Shown here: piece after piece, positions 49,856 through 57,254 of the stretch
Layout: each line of letters begins with the position of its first letter
Numbering within the stretch: the first letter of the stretch is position 1
Origin: Nonomuraea guangzhouensis
GTDB lineage: Bacteria; Actinomycetota; Actinomycetes; Streptosporangiales; Streptosporangiaceae
Direction: 5' to 3'
Length of the DNA: 64,000 nt
NCBI RefSeq assembly: GCF_019396345.1
Contig: NZ_JAHKRM010000010.1
Span: 248,001-312,000, forward strand
Notes under the pieces: generated by a model
Database searches by the model: none
Told to the model about the DNA's origin: nothing
The model's input: only the letters and a program-made list of their open reading frames with translations
Program-made: the position numbers and the translations under genes

Positions 49856-50821
49856 ATGACACGCGCACCGAGCTCTACCGCCGCCAGGGAGAACGACGAG
49901 CGGATCGCCGACCGGAGCAGCTACGAGGCGGTCATCGCCCGCCTGTCGAAGGCGTCGGTCGACAAGCACTGGGAGCCGTACAAGGACATCCCCTGGGACG
50001 ATCCGGAGTTCCTCGTCGACCAGACCGATCCCCGCTGGGAGCTGCCCGGGGTCGACAGGCTCGGCGGCCATCCGTGGTACCAGGCCCGCTCCCCCGAGAC
50101 GCGCGCCAGGATCGGGCTGTGGCGGGTGGCCACGGCGATGAAGATCGGGCTGCAGTTCGAGAACCTGCTCAAACGGGGCCTGCTCAACTACGCCTACCGG
50201 CTGCCGAACGGGTCCCCCGAATTCCGCTACGTCTACCACGAGACCATCGAAGAGGGACATCACGGGATGATGTTCCAGGAGTTCGTCAACCGCACGAAGC
50301 TTCCGGTGCGCGGCATGCCGGGGCCGCTCAGCCTGCTCGCGCAGGTCGCCCCCTGGATCCCGCCGATCTCGACCGAGCTGTTCTTCGTGTTCGTGCTCGG
50401 CGGCGAGGACCCGATCGACCACGTCCAGCGCAAGGTACTCAAGGACGACCGGGCACACCACCCGCTCGAGGAGACGATCATGCGCATCCACATCGCGGAG
50501 GAGGCCAGGCACATCTCGTTCGCCCGGCACTACCTGCGCGACCGGGTGCCGACGATGCCGCGTTACCGGCGTCTCATGCTGGGTGTCGCCTCGCCGATCA
50601 TCCTGGGCATCATGGCCAGGATCATGCTGGCGCCGCCCGGGTCGATGATCAAGCGGTTCGCCATCCCGCGTGACGTGGTGGTCCAGGTGTACCTGCGCGA
50701 CCCGGCGGCCAAGCGGGAGATCCGCGACTCGGTGGGCAGGACCCGCGAGCTGTGCTCCGAGATCGGCCTGGTGAACGCTCTCACCAGGCGGATCTGGCAG
50801 GTCATGGGCATCTGGGCCTGA
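49856..50821 (+). CDS. AurF-like non-heme diiron oxygenase
   Basis: A 321-residue protein of the p-aminobenzoate N-oxygenase (AurF) type. Metal ligands are visible as ExxH motifs: HETIEEGHHGMMFQEF and IHIAEEARHISFARHYL, with a further Glu in MKIGLQFENLLKRGLLNYAY. Members oxidise arylamines or hydroxylate lipids. ATG 49856 follows GAGGAGCA; the longer start at 49817 lies in the AT-rich promoter region. Alone behind a TetR gene, so probably an inducible oxygenase; substrate unknown. Confidence 0.88.
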   Translation: MTRAPSSTAARENDERIADRSSYEAVIARLSKASVDKHWEPYKDIPWDDPEFLVDQTDPRWELPGVDRLGGHPWYQARSPETRARIGLWRVATAMKIGLQFENLLKRGLLNYAYRLPNGSPEFRYVYHETIEEGHHGMMFQEFVNRTKLPVRGMPGPLSLLAQVAPWIPPISTELFFVFVLGGEDPIDHVQRKVLKDDRAHHPLEETIMRIHIAEEARHISFARHYLRDRVPTMPRYRRLMLGVASPIILGIMARIMLAPPGSMIKRFAIPRDVVVQVYLRDPAAKREIRDSVGRTRELCSEIGLVNALTRRIWQVMGIWA

Positions 50822-50836
50822 CCTCCCGCGCCCAGT

Positions 50837-51595
50837 TCAGGAGCGGCGGGCGATCAGCACCTCGGTGACCGTCCGCTCCTGCCACACGCCCGACGGGTTG
50901 TCGGCGAGGAGCACCTCCCTGACCGCGTCGACGAACTCCGCCACCCGGTCGCCGAGCCTGGTGGGAGTGGTGTAGGAGTACGACAGCTGCAACCCGAGCA
51001 CGGCATCGAGGTCCCAGCTCAGCCGCTGTTCGAACAGGCTCGACTCCACCCGGTCGAAGGGCGAGTCCACGAGCACGTCGTGGTGGTGCTCCCCGCTGGA
51101 CTGGAAGGAGCCGACCGCTTTCGGCTCGTCCGACGCGTACGCGGCGCGCACCAGCCGGACGACCGGCTCCCACGGATGCTCGCCCGGGTCGCGGGACGGC
51201 CCGACGAGGGCCACCGCGCCCTCCGGCGGGAGCAGCCGGTCCAGCTCGGCCAGTACGGCCCTGCGGTCCATCCAGTGGAACGACCTGCCCATGACGACGT
51301 CGTCGAAGGGCGGCAGTCCGGCCAGCGTCGTGGAGTCTCCGGACAGCCAGCGGATGTTCGGGCTACCGGCGGCGACGCGCCCGCCCTCGGCCAGCATGCC
51401 GGCGTCCGGGTCCACGGCGATCACCTCGTGCACGGCGGGCGCCAGCGGGATCGCCACCGTACCGGGGCCGCAGCCGAGGTCGAGCACCCGGCTGCCGGGG
51501 CCGAACGCCCGCGCCAGGCAGCCGATGGCGGCCTCTCCGTGTCCGGGCCGGTACTTGGCGTAGTAGGGGGCGGCGCCGTCGAAGGGGTTCGTCAT
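50837..51595 (-). CDS. SAM-dependent methyltransferase
   Basis: A 252-residue class I methyltransferase: SRVLDLGCGPGTVAIPLAPA (motif I), VIAVDPDAGMLAEGGRVAAG (acidic motif II), DDVVMGRSFHWMDRRAVLAE and LLPPEGAVALVGPSRD. ATG 51595 starts MTNPFDGAAPYYAKYRPGHG, the usual start of this family; the extension to 51682 is rejected. It converges with the diiron oxygenase, 15 bp apart. Substrate unknown. Confidence 0.9.
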   Translation of the reverse strand: MTNPFDGAAPYYAKYRPGHGEAAIGCLARAFGPGSRVLDLGCGPGTVAIPLAPAVHEVIAVDPDAGMLAEGGRVAAGSPNIRWLSGDSTTLAGLPPFDDVVMGRSFHWMDRRAVLAELDRLLPPEGAVALVGPSRDPGEHPWEPVVRLVRAAYASDEPKAVGSFQSSGEHHHDVLVDSPFDRVESSLFEQRLSWDLDAVLGLQLSYSYTTPTRLGDRVAEFVDAVREVLLADNPSGVWQERTVTEVLIARRS

Positions 51596-51714
51596 GGTGA
51601 GACGATATGCGGGTTCTGGAACGATCGTTGGGTGCGTTCCGACGGCGACGAGTTGGGGGTCATGTTGTGGGGCACGGTTCACCGGCCCGCCCGGCGGCGA
51701 AACTGGAGGTGTTC

Positions 51715-52365
51715 GTGAGGCGGCTATTCGTGATCGTGCTGCTCGCGGTCGCCGGGGTGGGCGTCGCCCTCCCGGCGCAGGCGCACAACGTGCTGGTCGG
51801 CAGCGATCCCAAGGACGGGGCGACGCTGACCGCCGCGCCCGCGCGGATCACGCTCGTCTTCGACCAGGCGGTACGCCAGGGATACGCCCAGGTGGGCGTG
51901 ACCGGGGCCGACGGGACGACGTGGGCCGACGGATCGGCCGAGGTCGCCGCCGAGAAGGTGTCGGTCAAGGTCAAGCCGCTGCGGGCGGGCGGGGCCTATG
52001 TGGTGGGCTACCGGATCCTGTCGGCCGACGGGCATCCGGTCACGGGCAAGATCAGCTTCAACCTCGCGGCGGACGCCACGGCCGTGACGCGGGCCCCGGC
52101 CCAGGCCGACACCGGAGCCGGCGCGTCCGGAGCCGATGCCGCCGAAGCCGCGGCGAACGGCGGGGCGGGGATGGCCGTCGTCTGGATCGTGGGAGCGCTG
52201 CTGGTGCTGGCCGCCGGCACGGCCGTGGCCCTGCGCCGCGCCCGCACCCCGGAGCCCGACAGCGAGACGCGCGATGGTGACACACGGGTCTGCGGGACCG
52301 CAAGCCGCGCCGCGACCGGCGACCGCGAGGGTGACACGCGCGGCGGCGAGAGGGCGGACGCGTGA
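51715..52365 (+). CDS. copC: CopC-domain copper resistance protein
   Basis: A 216-residue exported protein. The signal peptide (RRLFVIVLLAVAGVGVALPA) is cleaved to expose AHNVLVGSDPKDGATLTAAP, with the copper-binding His at or near the new N-terminus. The CopC beta sandwich continues with ITLVFDQAVRQGYAQVGVTG and YRILSADGHPVTGKISF (second His). A TM helix (MAVVWIVGALLVLAAGTAVA) anchors the C-terminus and a charged cytoplasmic tail follows. GTG 51715 follows GGAGGTGT. The end overlaps copD (GTGA). Confidence 0.9.
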   Translation: MRRLFVIVLLAVAGVGVALPAQAHNVLVGSDPKDGATLTAAPARITLVFDQAVRQGYAQVGVTGADGTTWADGSAEVAAEKVSVKVKPLRAGGAYVVGYRILSADGHPVTGKISFNLAADATAVTRAPAQADTGAGASGADAAEAAANGGAGMAVVWIVGALLVLAAGTAVALRRARTPEPDSETRDGDTRVCGTASRAATGDREGDTRGGERADA

Positions 52366-53387
52366 CGATCACCGCTCCCCCGAGGCCGCGGGTCGGCGGG
52401 CGCTGGGTGGTCGGGGCGTTCGCGGTGTGCGCGATCGTCGCGGCCGTGGCGGCCAGCACGTTCACCGCGCAGGAGGCGGTGCCGGGCATTCCCATGCCGG
52501 GGCCGATCGTGGCGTACGGGCTGCCGGTCGTGCGGGTGCTGCTCGACCTGGCCGCCGTGGCCGTCGTGGGGCTGAGCCTGGTGCCCAAGCTGCTCGGCTT
52601 CGACGCGCCTGAGCTGACCGAGCCGGTCCTGCGCAGGACCCGGCCGCTCACCGTCACCGCCGCGTGGGCGTGGGCGGTCTGCGCGCTGCTGACGATCGTG
52701 TTCCAGACGGCCGAGCTGAACCCGGGCGGCCTGCCCACGGTCGGCATGATCGCCGCCTACGTCGACGGCGTCGGCACCGGCCAGGGGCTGCTGTTCAGTG
52801 CCGCGTGCGCGCTGATGGCAGCGGGCATCGGGCTGATGGCGGTGCGGTTCGGCGAGAAGGTGCCCGCCGAGCTGCGGATCATCGTGGCGCTGTTCGGCCT
52901 GCTGCCCATTCCGGTGACCGGTCACGCGGTCAACTCCGTCTGGCACGACCCCATCATGATCGCGATGGAGACGCACGTGATGGGCGCGGCGGCGTGGGCG
53001 GGCGGGCTGGTGGCGACGGCGGTGTTCGTCGCGCCGCGCCCGTCGCTGCTGGCCGCCGCGCTGCCGCGCTTCTCCAGGATGGCGACCGTCTGCCTGCTGC
53101 TGGTCGGCCTGTCGGGGCTGATCACCGGGCTCGGCACGATGGCGCTGACGCCCGGCGTGGAGCTGCCGGGCGCCATCGTGACCAGCCACTACGGGGTGCT
53201 GGTGGTGGTCAAGCTGATGCTCACCGCGCTGGTGGTGCCGCTGGCCGCGCACGTACGGTTCCGGCTGATGCCGCTCATCCGCCGGGCCGAGCCCACCGCC
53301 GTGATCGGCTGGGTGGCGGCCGAGGTCGCCCTGATGGGGCTGGCCTACGGCGTGGCGGTGGCGATCACCCGGGCCTCGATCGGCTGA
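52362..53387 (+). CDS. copD: CopD-family copper membrane protein
   Basis: A 341-residue membrane protein with about eight spans and the CopD region VTGHAVNSVWHDPIMIAMET, HVMGAAAWAGGLVATAVFV containing conserved His and Trp, and SHYGVLVVVKLMLTALVVPL. With CopC it takes up copper for delivery to cuproenzymes. GTG 52362 overlaps the copC stop. Its 3' end overlaps the opposite gene's end by 43 bp. Confidence 0.92.
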   Translation: MTITAPPRPRVGGRWVVGAFAVCAIVAAVAASTFTAQEAVPGIPMPGPIVAYGLPVVRVLLDLAAVAVVGLSLVPKLLGFDAPELTEPVLRRTRPLTVTAAWAWAVCALLTIVFQTAELNPGGLPTVGMIAAYVDGVGTGQGLLFSAACALMAAGIGLMAVRFGEKVPAELRIIVALFGLLPIPVTGHAVNSVWHDPIMIAMETHVMGAAAWAGGLVATAVFVAPRPSLLAAALPRFSRMATVCLLLVGLSGLITGLGTMALTPGVELPGAIVTSHYGVLVVVKLMLTALVVPLAAHVRFRLMPLIRRAEPTAVIGWVAAEVALMGLAYGVAVAITRASIG

Positions 53388-54532
53388 CGCCGCGTCGCGA
53401 ACCACTCGCAGGCCAGCCAGGCGGCCATCAGCCCCACCCCGGCCCAGACGGCCGACGACATGACCAGGGGCGGCGCGCCGAGCAGGCCGGTCTGCCCCTT
53501 CAGCGCGCCGTACACCTGACCCATGATCGAGCTCTGCGCGACCAGCGCACCGTAGACGGCGGCCGTCGCCACGGCCGCCCCGAGCACCGCGCGCACCGGC
53601 GCCAGACCACGTGAGGGAAGCCGTACGGCGAACGCGAGGTCCACGCAGAGGCCGCCGATCACCAGGAAGAACGGCACCGCGGACGGCGGGAAGCCGGTGA
53701 ACGTCAGCAGCGGCCAGACCAGCGTCCTGAACCCCACGTAGGAGGCGGCCACCAGCGTCGCCGCGCCGAACCTGCCGATCATCATCCGGGCCACGACCAG
53801 CACGGTCACCCCGACGACCACCGCGTACACCGGATAAAGATAATCCGGCACAGGAAGGGAGAAGTTAGTCATCATCACCCGGTCGACCGGGCGGCCCATC
53901 TGGTCGGCGGCGAACCGCATCAGGATGGGCTCGGCGTAGACGGCGTGGTTGTCCCAGGCACCGATCGACAGGATGCCGTATTCCTGGTGCTGTTCGGGGA
54001 AGTGCACGTTCTCCAGGAAGAACGCGAAGAACGCGCCCAGCATGACCGTGCGCTCCCTGCCGGGCGGCGCGCCCATGAACCAGCCGCGGATCACTCCGGC
54101 GATCATGAAGAACGTGCCCGTGTAGAGCATGAGGTGGGACGGGCTCCACGAGGTGATGTCCAGGCCGTTGACCCGGTGGTTGATCAGGTCGAGCGGCACG
54201 GCGACGAGGAACACGCCGGTGCCCCACTGGATCAGCCGCAGCGCCGCCTTGTCCACGCCGTAGCCGGTGTAGCCGTGGATCACGGTCAGTGCGAGGGCCA
54301 GGGCCGTACCGGCGGAGTTGAGCAGGTGAGGGGGAGCCAGGTCGTCGCGCAGCCACTTGAAGTGCCACGAGACGTCCCAGGCCGAGCCGAGCAGCTTGAA
54401 CGTGAACGCCATCAGCCAGCCGTAGTAGAGGACCCTGAACAGGTCGGGCGGCGTCTCGCGCCCCGCCTGCCCCCGGGTCCAGTACGGCAAGGCCCAGTCG
54501 GCGGCGGTCTTGATGATTGCGGGAGCCTTCAC
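53345..54532 (-). CDS. Multi-span membrane protein, unknown function
   Basis: A 395-residue protein with about nine hydrophobic spans (LFRVLYYGWLMAFTFKLLGS, GTALALALTVIHGYTGYGVD, LMLYTGTFFMIAGVIRGWFM, LVVARMMIGRFGAATLVAAS and others). Histidines occur in spans or loops (WHFKWLRDD, NHRVNGLDITSWSPSHLMLY, ENVHFPEQHQEYG), which could bind metal or heme. GTG 54532 has no strong ribosome binding site. It follows the methyltransferase gene on the same strand and converges on copC/copD, so a copper link is only circumstantial. Family not recognised. Confidence 0.75.
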   Translation of the reverse strand: MKAPAIIKTAADWALPYWTRGQAGRETPPDLFRVLYYGWLMAFTFKLLGSAWDVSWHFKWLRDDLAPPHLLNSAGTALALALTVIHGYTGYGVDKAALRLIQWGTGVFLVAVPLDLINHRVNGLDITSWSPSHLMLYTGTFFMIAGVIRGWFMGAPPGRERTVMLGAFFAFFLENVHFPEQHQEYGILSIGAWDNHAVYAEPILMRFAADQMGRPVDRVMMTNFSLPVPDYLYPVYAVVVGVTVLVVARMMIGRFGAATLVAASYVGFRTLVWPLLTFTGFPPSAVPFFLVIGGLCVDLAFAVRLPSRGLAPVRAVLGAAVATAAVYGALVAQSSIMGQVYGALKGQTGLLGAPPLVMSSAVWAGVGLMAAWLACEWFATRRQPIEARVIATATP

Positions 54533-54620
54533 GGCGGAAATCTTACGATGCCTTGCCTCAGGAACAATGCGCCCAGGTCCTCCGTGATCTGCCTGGTATG
54601 AGCGGTTCTGGGGCAGGCCG

Positions 54621-55424
54621 TCACCGGATGCTGGCCGCGGCTCGCAGCGAGTACATGAGCGGGACCGCCGGACTGCCCTCGGGCAGCCGGAACCGCGGGC
54701 CGTCGGGCCGCAGCGTGCCGAAGCGGCGGAAGAGCGTGTGGTCGTGCTCGCGCAGGAACTCCACCCGCAGCCCGGCGGCGGCCACCGCGCTGACCACCTC
54801 GCCGATGCCGTGCTGGAACTGGACCGTCGTGTCGTTCTCCAGCACCTCGGACCCGGTGTAGGTGTGCGGGAACTTCCACACATGGGGGCCTTGGTCGAAG
54901 TAGTCGTAGGTCACCGTCGTCCCCGTCTCGTCGTCCAGCATGGCGGCGAAGGGGTGGAACTCGGCCAGATACAGGAACCCGCCCGGGCGCAGCAGCGACG
55001 CCACCGTGCGTGCCCACCGGGTGAGGTCGGGCAGCCAGACCAGGGCACCGATGCCGGTGTAGACGATGTCGTAGGTCTCCCCCAGCGCCTCGGCCGCGTC
55101 GTACACGTCGGCCGCGACGAACCTCGCCCCGATCCCCGCGCCTTCGGCCAGCTCTCTGGCCTTGGTCACGGCGGTCTCGGAGAAGTCGAGCCCGGTCACC
55201 CGGGCCCCTTTCCGCGCCCAGGACAGCGTGTCGAGGCCGAAGTGGCACTGCAGGTGGACGAGGTCGCGGCCGGTCACGTCGCCTACCTCGGCCAGCTCGA
55301 ACTCCCTGATCGTGTCGGTTCCTCCCTGGAACGCGGCGACGTCGTAGAAGTCGCTGGCCACGTGGATGGGGACGCGTTCGTCCCAGCTGGCGCGGTTGAC
55401 GGCCAGATAGTCGATCTCCTCCAT
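54621..55424 (-). CDS. SAM-dependent methyltransferase
   Basis: A 267-residue class I methyltransferase: LVHLQCHFGLDTLSWARKGA (variant motif I), VTGLDFSETAVTKARELAEG, YDIVYTGIGALVWLPDLTRW and LLRPGGFLYLAEFHPFAAML, a pattern of small-molecule methyltransferases. ATG 55424 begins MEEIDYLAVNRASWDERVPI. It starts 10 nt after the P450 stop, so it may act on the P450 product. Substrate unknown. Confidence 0.9.
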   Translation of the reverse strand: MEEIDYLAVNRASWDERVPIHVASDFYDVAAFQGGTDTIREFELAEVGDVTGRDLVHLQCHFGLDTLSWARKGARVTGLDFSETAVTKARELAEGAGIGARFVAADVYDAAEALGETYDIVYTGIGALVWLPDLTRWARTVASLLRPGGFLYLAEFHPFAAMLDDETGTTVTYDYFDQGPHVWKFPHTYTGSEVLENDTTVQFQHGIGEVVSAVAAAGLRVEFLREHDHTLFRRFGTLRPDGPRFRLPEGSPAVPLMYSLRAAASIR

Positions 55425-55434
55425 GTGGCCGAGC

Positions 55435-56775
55435 CTATGAGCCGGGGTCAACCGGTTTTCCCAGCCGTACTGGGAGGTGTTTGAGGCCGTTCTGGAAGTT
55501 GGAGGTGAGGCGGACGGGCGCGCCCGCGAGCTCGACGTCCCAGGAGAGCAGCTCGGTGAAGACCGCGCGGAACTGGACCCGCGCCAGGTGGGCGCCGAGG
55601 CAGAAGTGCGGGCCGAAGCCGAAGCTGACGTGGTCGTTCGGGGTGCGGGCGACGTCGAACCGGTCGGGGTCGGGGAAGACGGCCGGGTCCCGGTTGGCGG
55701 AGGCGTGGTAGACGACCACCTTCTCGCCCGCCCGGATACGCCGGCCGCCGAGCGTGAGGTCGCGGGTGGCCGTACGGCGGAAGTCCATGACGGGCGGCCA
55801 GAACCGCAGCATCTCCTCCACCGCCGAGCCGAGCAGGGACGGGTCGGCGCGCAGGCGGGCCAGCTCGGCGGGGTGTTCGAGGAGGGTGAGCAGGCCGCCG
55901 GGGATGCCGTTGCGCAGCGTCTCGTTCCCGGCGACGGCGAACAGGAAGAACATGTTCTCGAACTCCGCCTCGGTCAGACCGCCGTCCATCATCGCCGACA
56001 TGACCGACTCGCCGTGCGTGGCCTCCGCCAGGGCGTGCGCGTACGCGAACATGTCCGTCAACGCCGCCCTGGAGCGCGGGTTCATGCCCGGTTCGAGCCG
56101 GGGCCGGGCGGCGGTGGCGAGACGGCCGATCGGGCTGAGCGACGCGGCGTCGGCCGTGGACAGGCCCGCGTAGTCGGCGTCCTGGTAGCCGATCACCCGC
56201 GACGCCCAGTCGTACAACAGCCGCCTGTCCTCGTCCGGTACGCCCATGACGTGCGCGAGCGTCCAGACGGGCAGGTCGGCGGCGATCTCCACGAAGTCGC
56301 ACGTGCCCGCGGCGAACAGCGACGCGGCCCGCTCGGCGATCGTCCGCTCCAGCGCCCGCACGGCGCGCGGCGTGAACGCGGCCGCCACGATCCTGCGCAG
56401 CCGGGAGTGGTCCGGCGGGTCCGTGTTCAGCATCATCGCCTGTACGAAGGCCAGGTCGGCGGGGGTGTCGGGGTCGCGGATCTGCGTGGCGCCCAGGTGG
56501 GAGGAGAAGTCGCCGGCCGCGCGCAGCACGTGCTTGACGTCGGCGTGCCGGAACACGCCCCAGTAGCCGGGCCCCTCGCGCCAGGGTCCCACCGCCGGTT
56601 CCGGAATCCGGCAGACGGGGGCTTCCCGCCGCAGCCGGTCATACAGCTCGTACGGTACGGCCTGCGCGTACGTGGACGGCAAGAAGACATCACCCACCGG
56701 CGTAGGAGGGTTGTCCACAGGCGGCGTCGGTGGCGGAAAGTTGTCCACAGGCTCTGGCCGCGTCTCCTCGCTCAT
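55435..56775 (-). CDS. Cytochrome P450 (CYP125/CYP124-like)
   Basis: A 446-residue P450. Heme loop FGFGPHFCLGAHLARVQF, K-helix EEMLRF (ExxR), I-helix FAVAGNETLRNG. The AGNET form, in place of AGxDT, is typical of the CYP124/125/142 group that oxidises steroid or methyl-branched side chains. The N-terminus is Pro-rich (DNFPPPTPPVDNPPTP) and lacks a membrane anchor. ATG 56775 is chosen by family length. It leads a methyltransferase gene and is divergent from a PaaI thioesterase with only 25 bp between starts. Confidence 0.93.
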   Translation of the reverse strand: MSEETRPEPVDNFPPPTPPVDNPPTPVGDVFLPSTYAQAVPYELYDRLRREAPVCRIPEPAVGPWREGPGYWGVFRHADVKHVLRAAGDFSSHLGATQIRDPDTPADLAFVQAMMLNTDPPDHSRLRRIVAAAFTPRAVRALERTIAERAASLFAAGTCDFVEIAADLPVWTLAHVMGVPDEDRRLLYDWASRVIGYQDADYAGLSTADAASLSPIGRLATAARPRLEPGMNPRSRAALTDMFAYAHALAEATHGESVMSAMMDGGLTEAEFENMFFLFAVAGNETLRNGIPGGLLTLLEHPAELARLRADPSLLGSAVEEMLRFWPPVMDFRRTATRDLTLGGRRIRAGEKVVVYHASANRDPAVFPDPDRFDVARTPNDHVSFGFGPHFCLGAHLARVQFRAVFTELLSWDVELAGAPVRLTSNFQNGLKHLPVRLGKPVDPGS

Positions 56776-56800
56776 GGTTCCCAGCGTGCATGATGGGCCG

Positions 56801-57208
56801 GTGACTCCAGAAGACGGTGAGGCCATTCTGCGCGACTACTTCGCGCCCTGGATCCAGCAGCTCGGGCTGCGCGTGCGGGAGTTGGGCGAGCGCCACGCGG
56901 TGGTGTGCCTGCCCTGGTCCGACGCGCTGGCCAGAGAGGGCGGCGGGCTGTGCGGCCAGGCCATGATGGCCGCCGCAGACACCGCCACGGTCATCGCGAT
57001 CTCCTCGGCGCGGGGCGGGTTCGTGCCGATGACCACGGTGCAGCAGTCGACGACGTTCCAGCGGCCGGTCACGGGCCGGGATCTGCTCATCGACGTGCGC
57101 ATCTCCAAGCTCGGCCGCACGCTGGCCTTCTCGGAGGTCACGCTGACGGCCGACGGAGCCGCCGAGCCGGCCGCGCGGGCGTCCACCGTTTACGCGATCT
57201 TGGGCTGA
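56801..57208 (+). CDS. PaaI-family hotdog thioesterase
   Basis: A 135-residue hotdog-fold protein: EAILRDYFAPWIQQLGLRVR, LAREGGGLCGQAMMAAADTA, FVPMTTVQQSTTFQRPVTGR, LLIDVRISKLGRTLAFSEVT. It would hydrolyse acyl-CoA thioesters. GTG 56801 lies 25 bp from the divergent P450 start, so promoters must overlap. One or both mRNAs may be nearly leaderless. The hydrolase-ABC fusion gene follows 46 bp later. Confidence 0.88.
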   Translation: MTPEDGEAILRDYFAPWIQQLGLRVRELGERHAVVCLPWSDALAREGGGLCGQAMMAAADTATVIAISSARGGFVPMTTVQQSTTFQRPVTGRDLLIDVRISKLGRTLAFSEVTLTADGAAEPAARASTVYAILG

Positions 57209-57254
57209 CCCGTCGTCTCAGGGGTTTCTCAGGTGCGGAAAGTAGGCTCACCAC

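Noticed and set aside
53405-54883. A longer 512-codon frame for the unknown membrane protein
   Set aside because: The added N-terminal part runs through the methyltransferase gene in the wrong frame and is Ser/Arg/Pro-rich; GTG 54532 is the better start.
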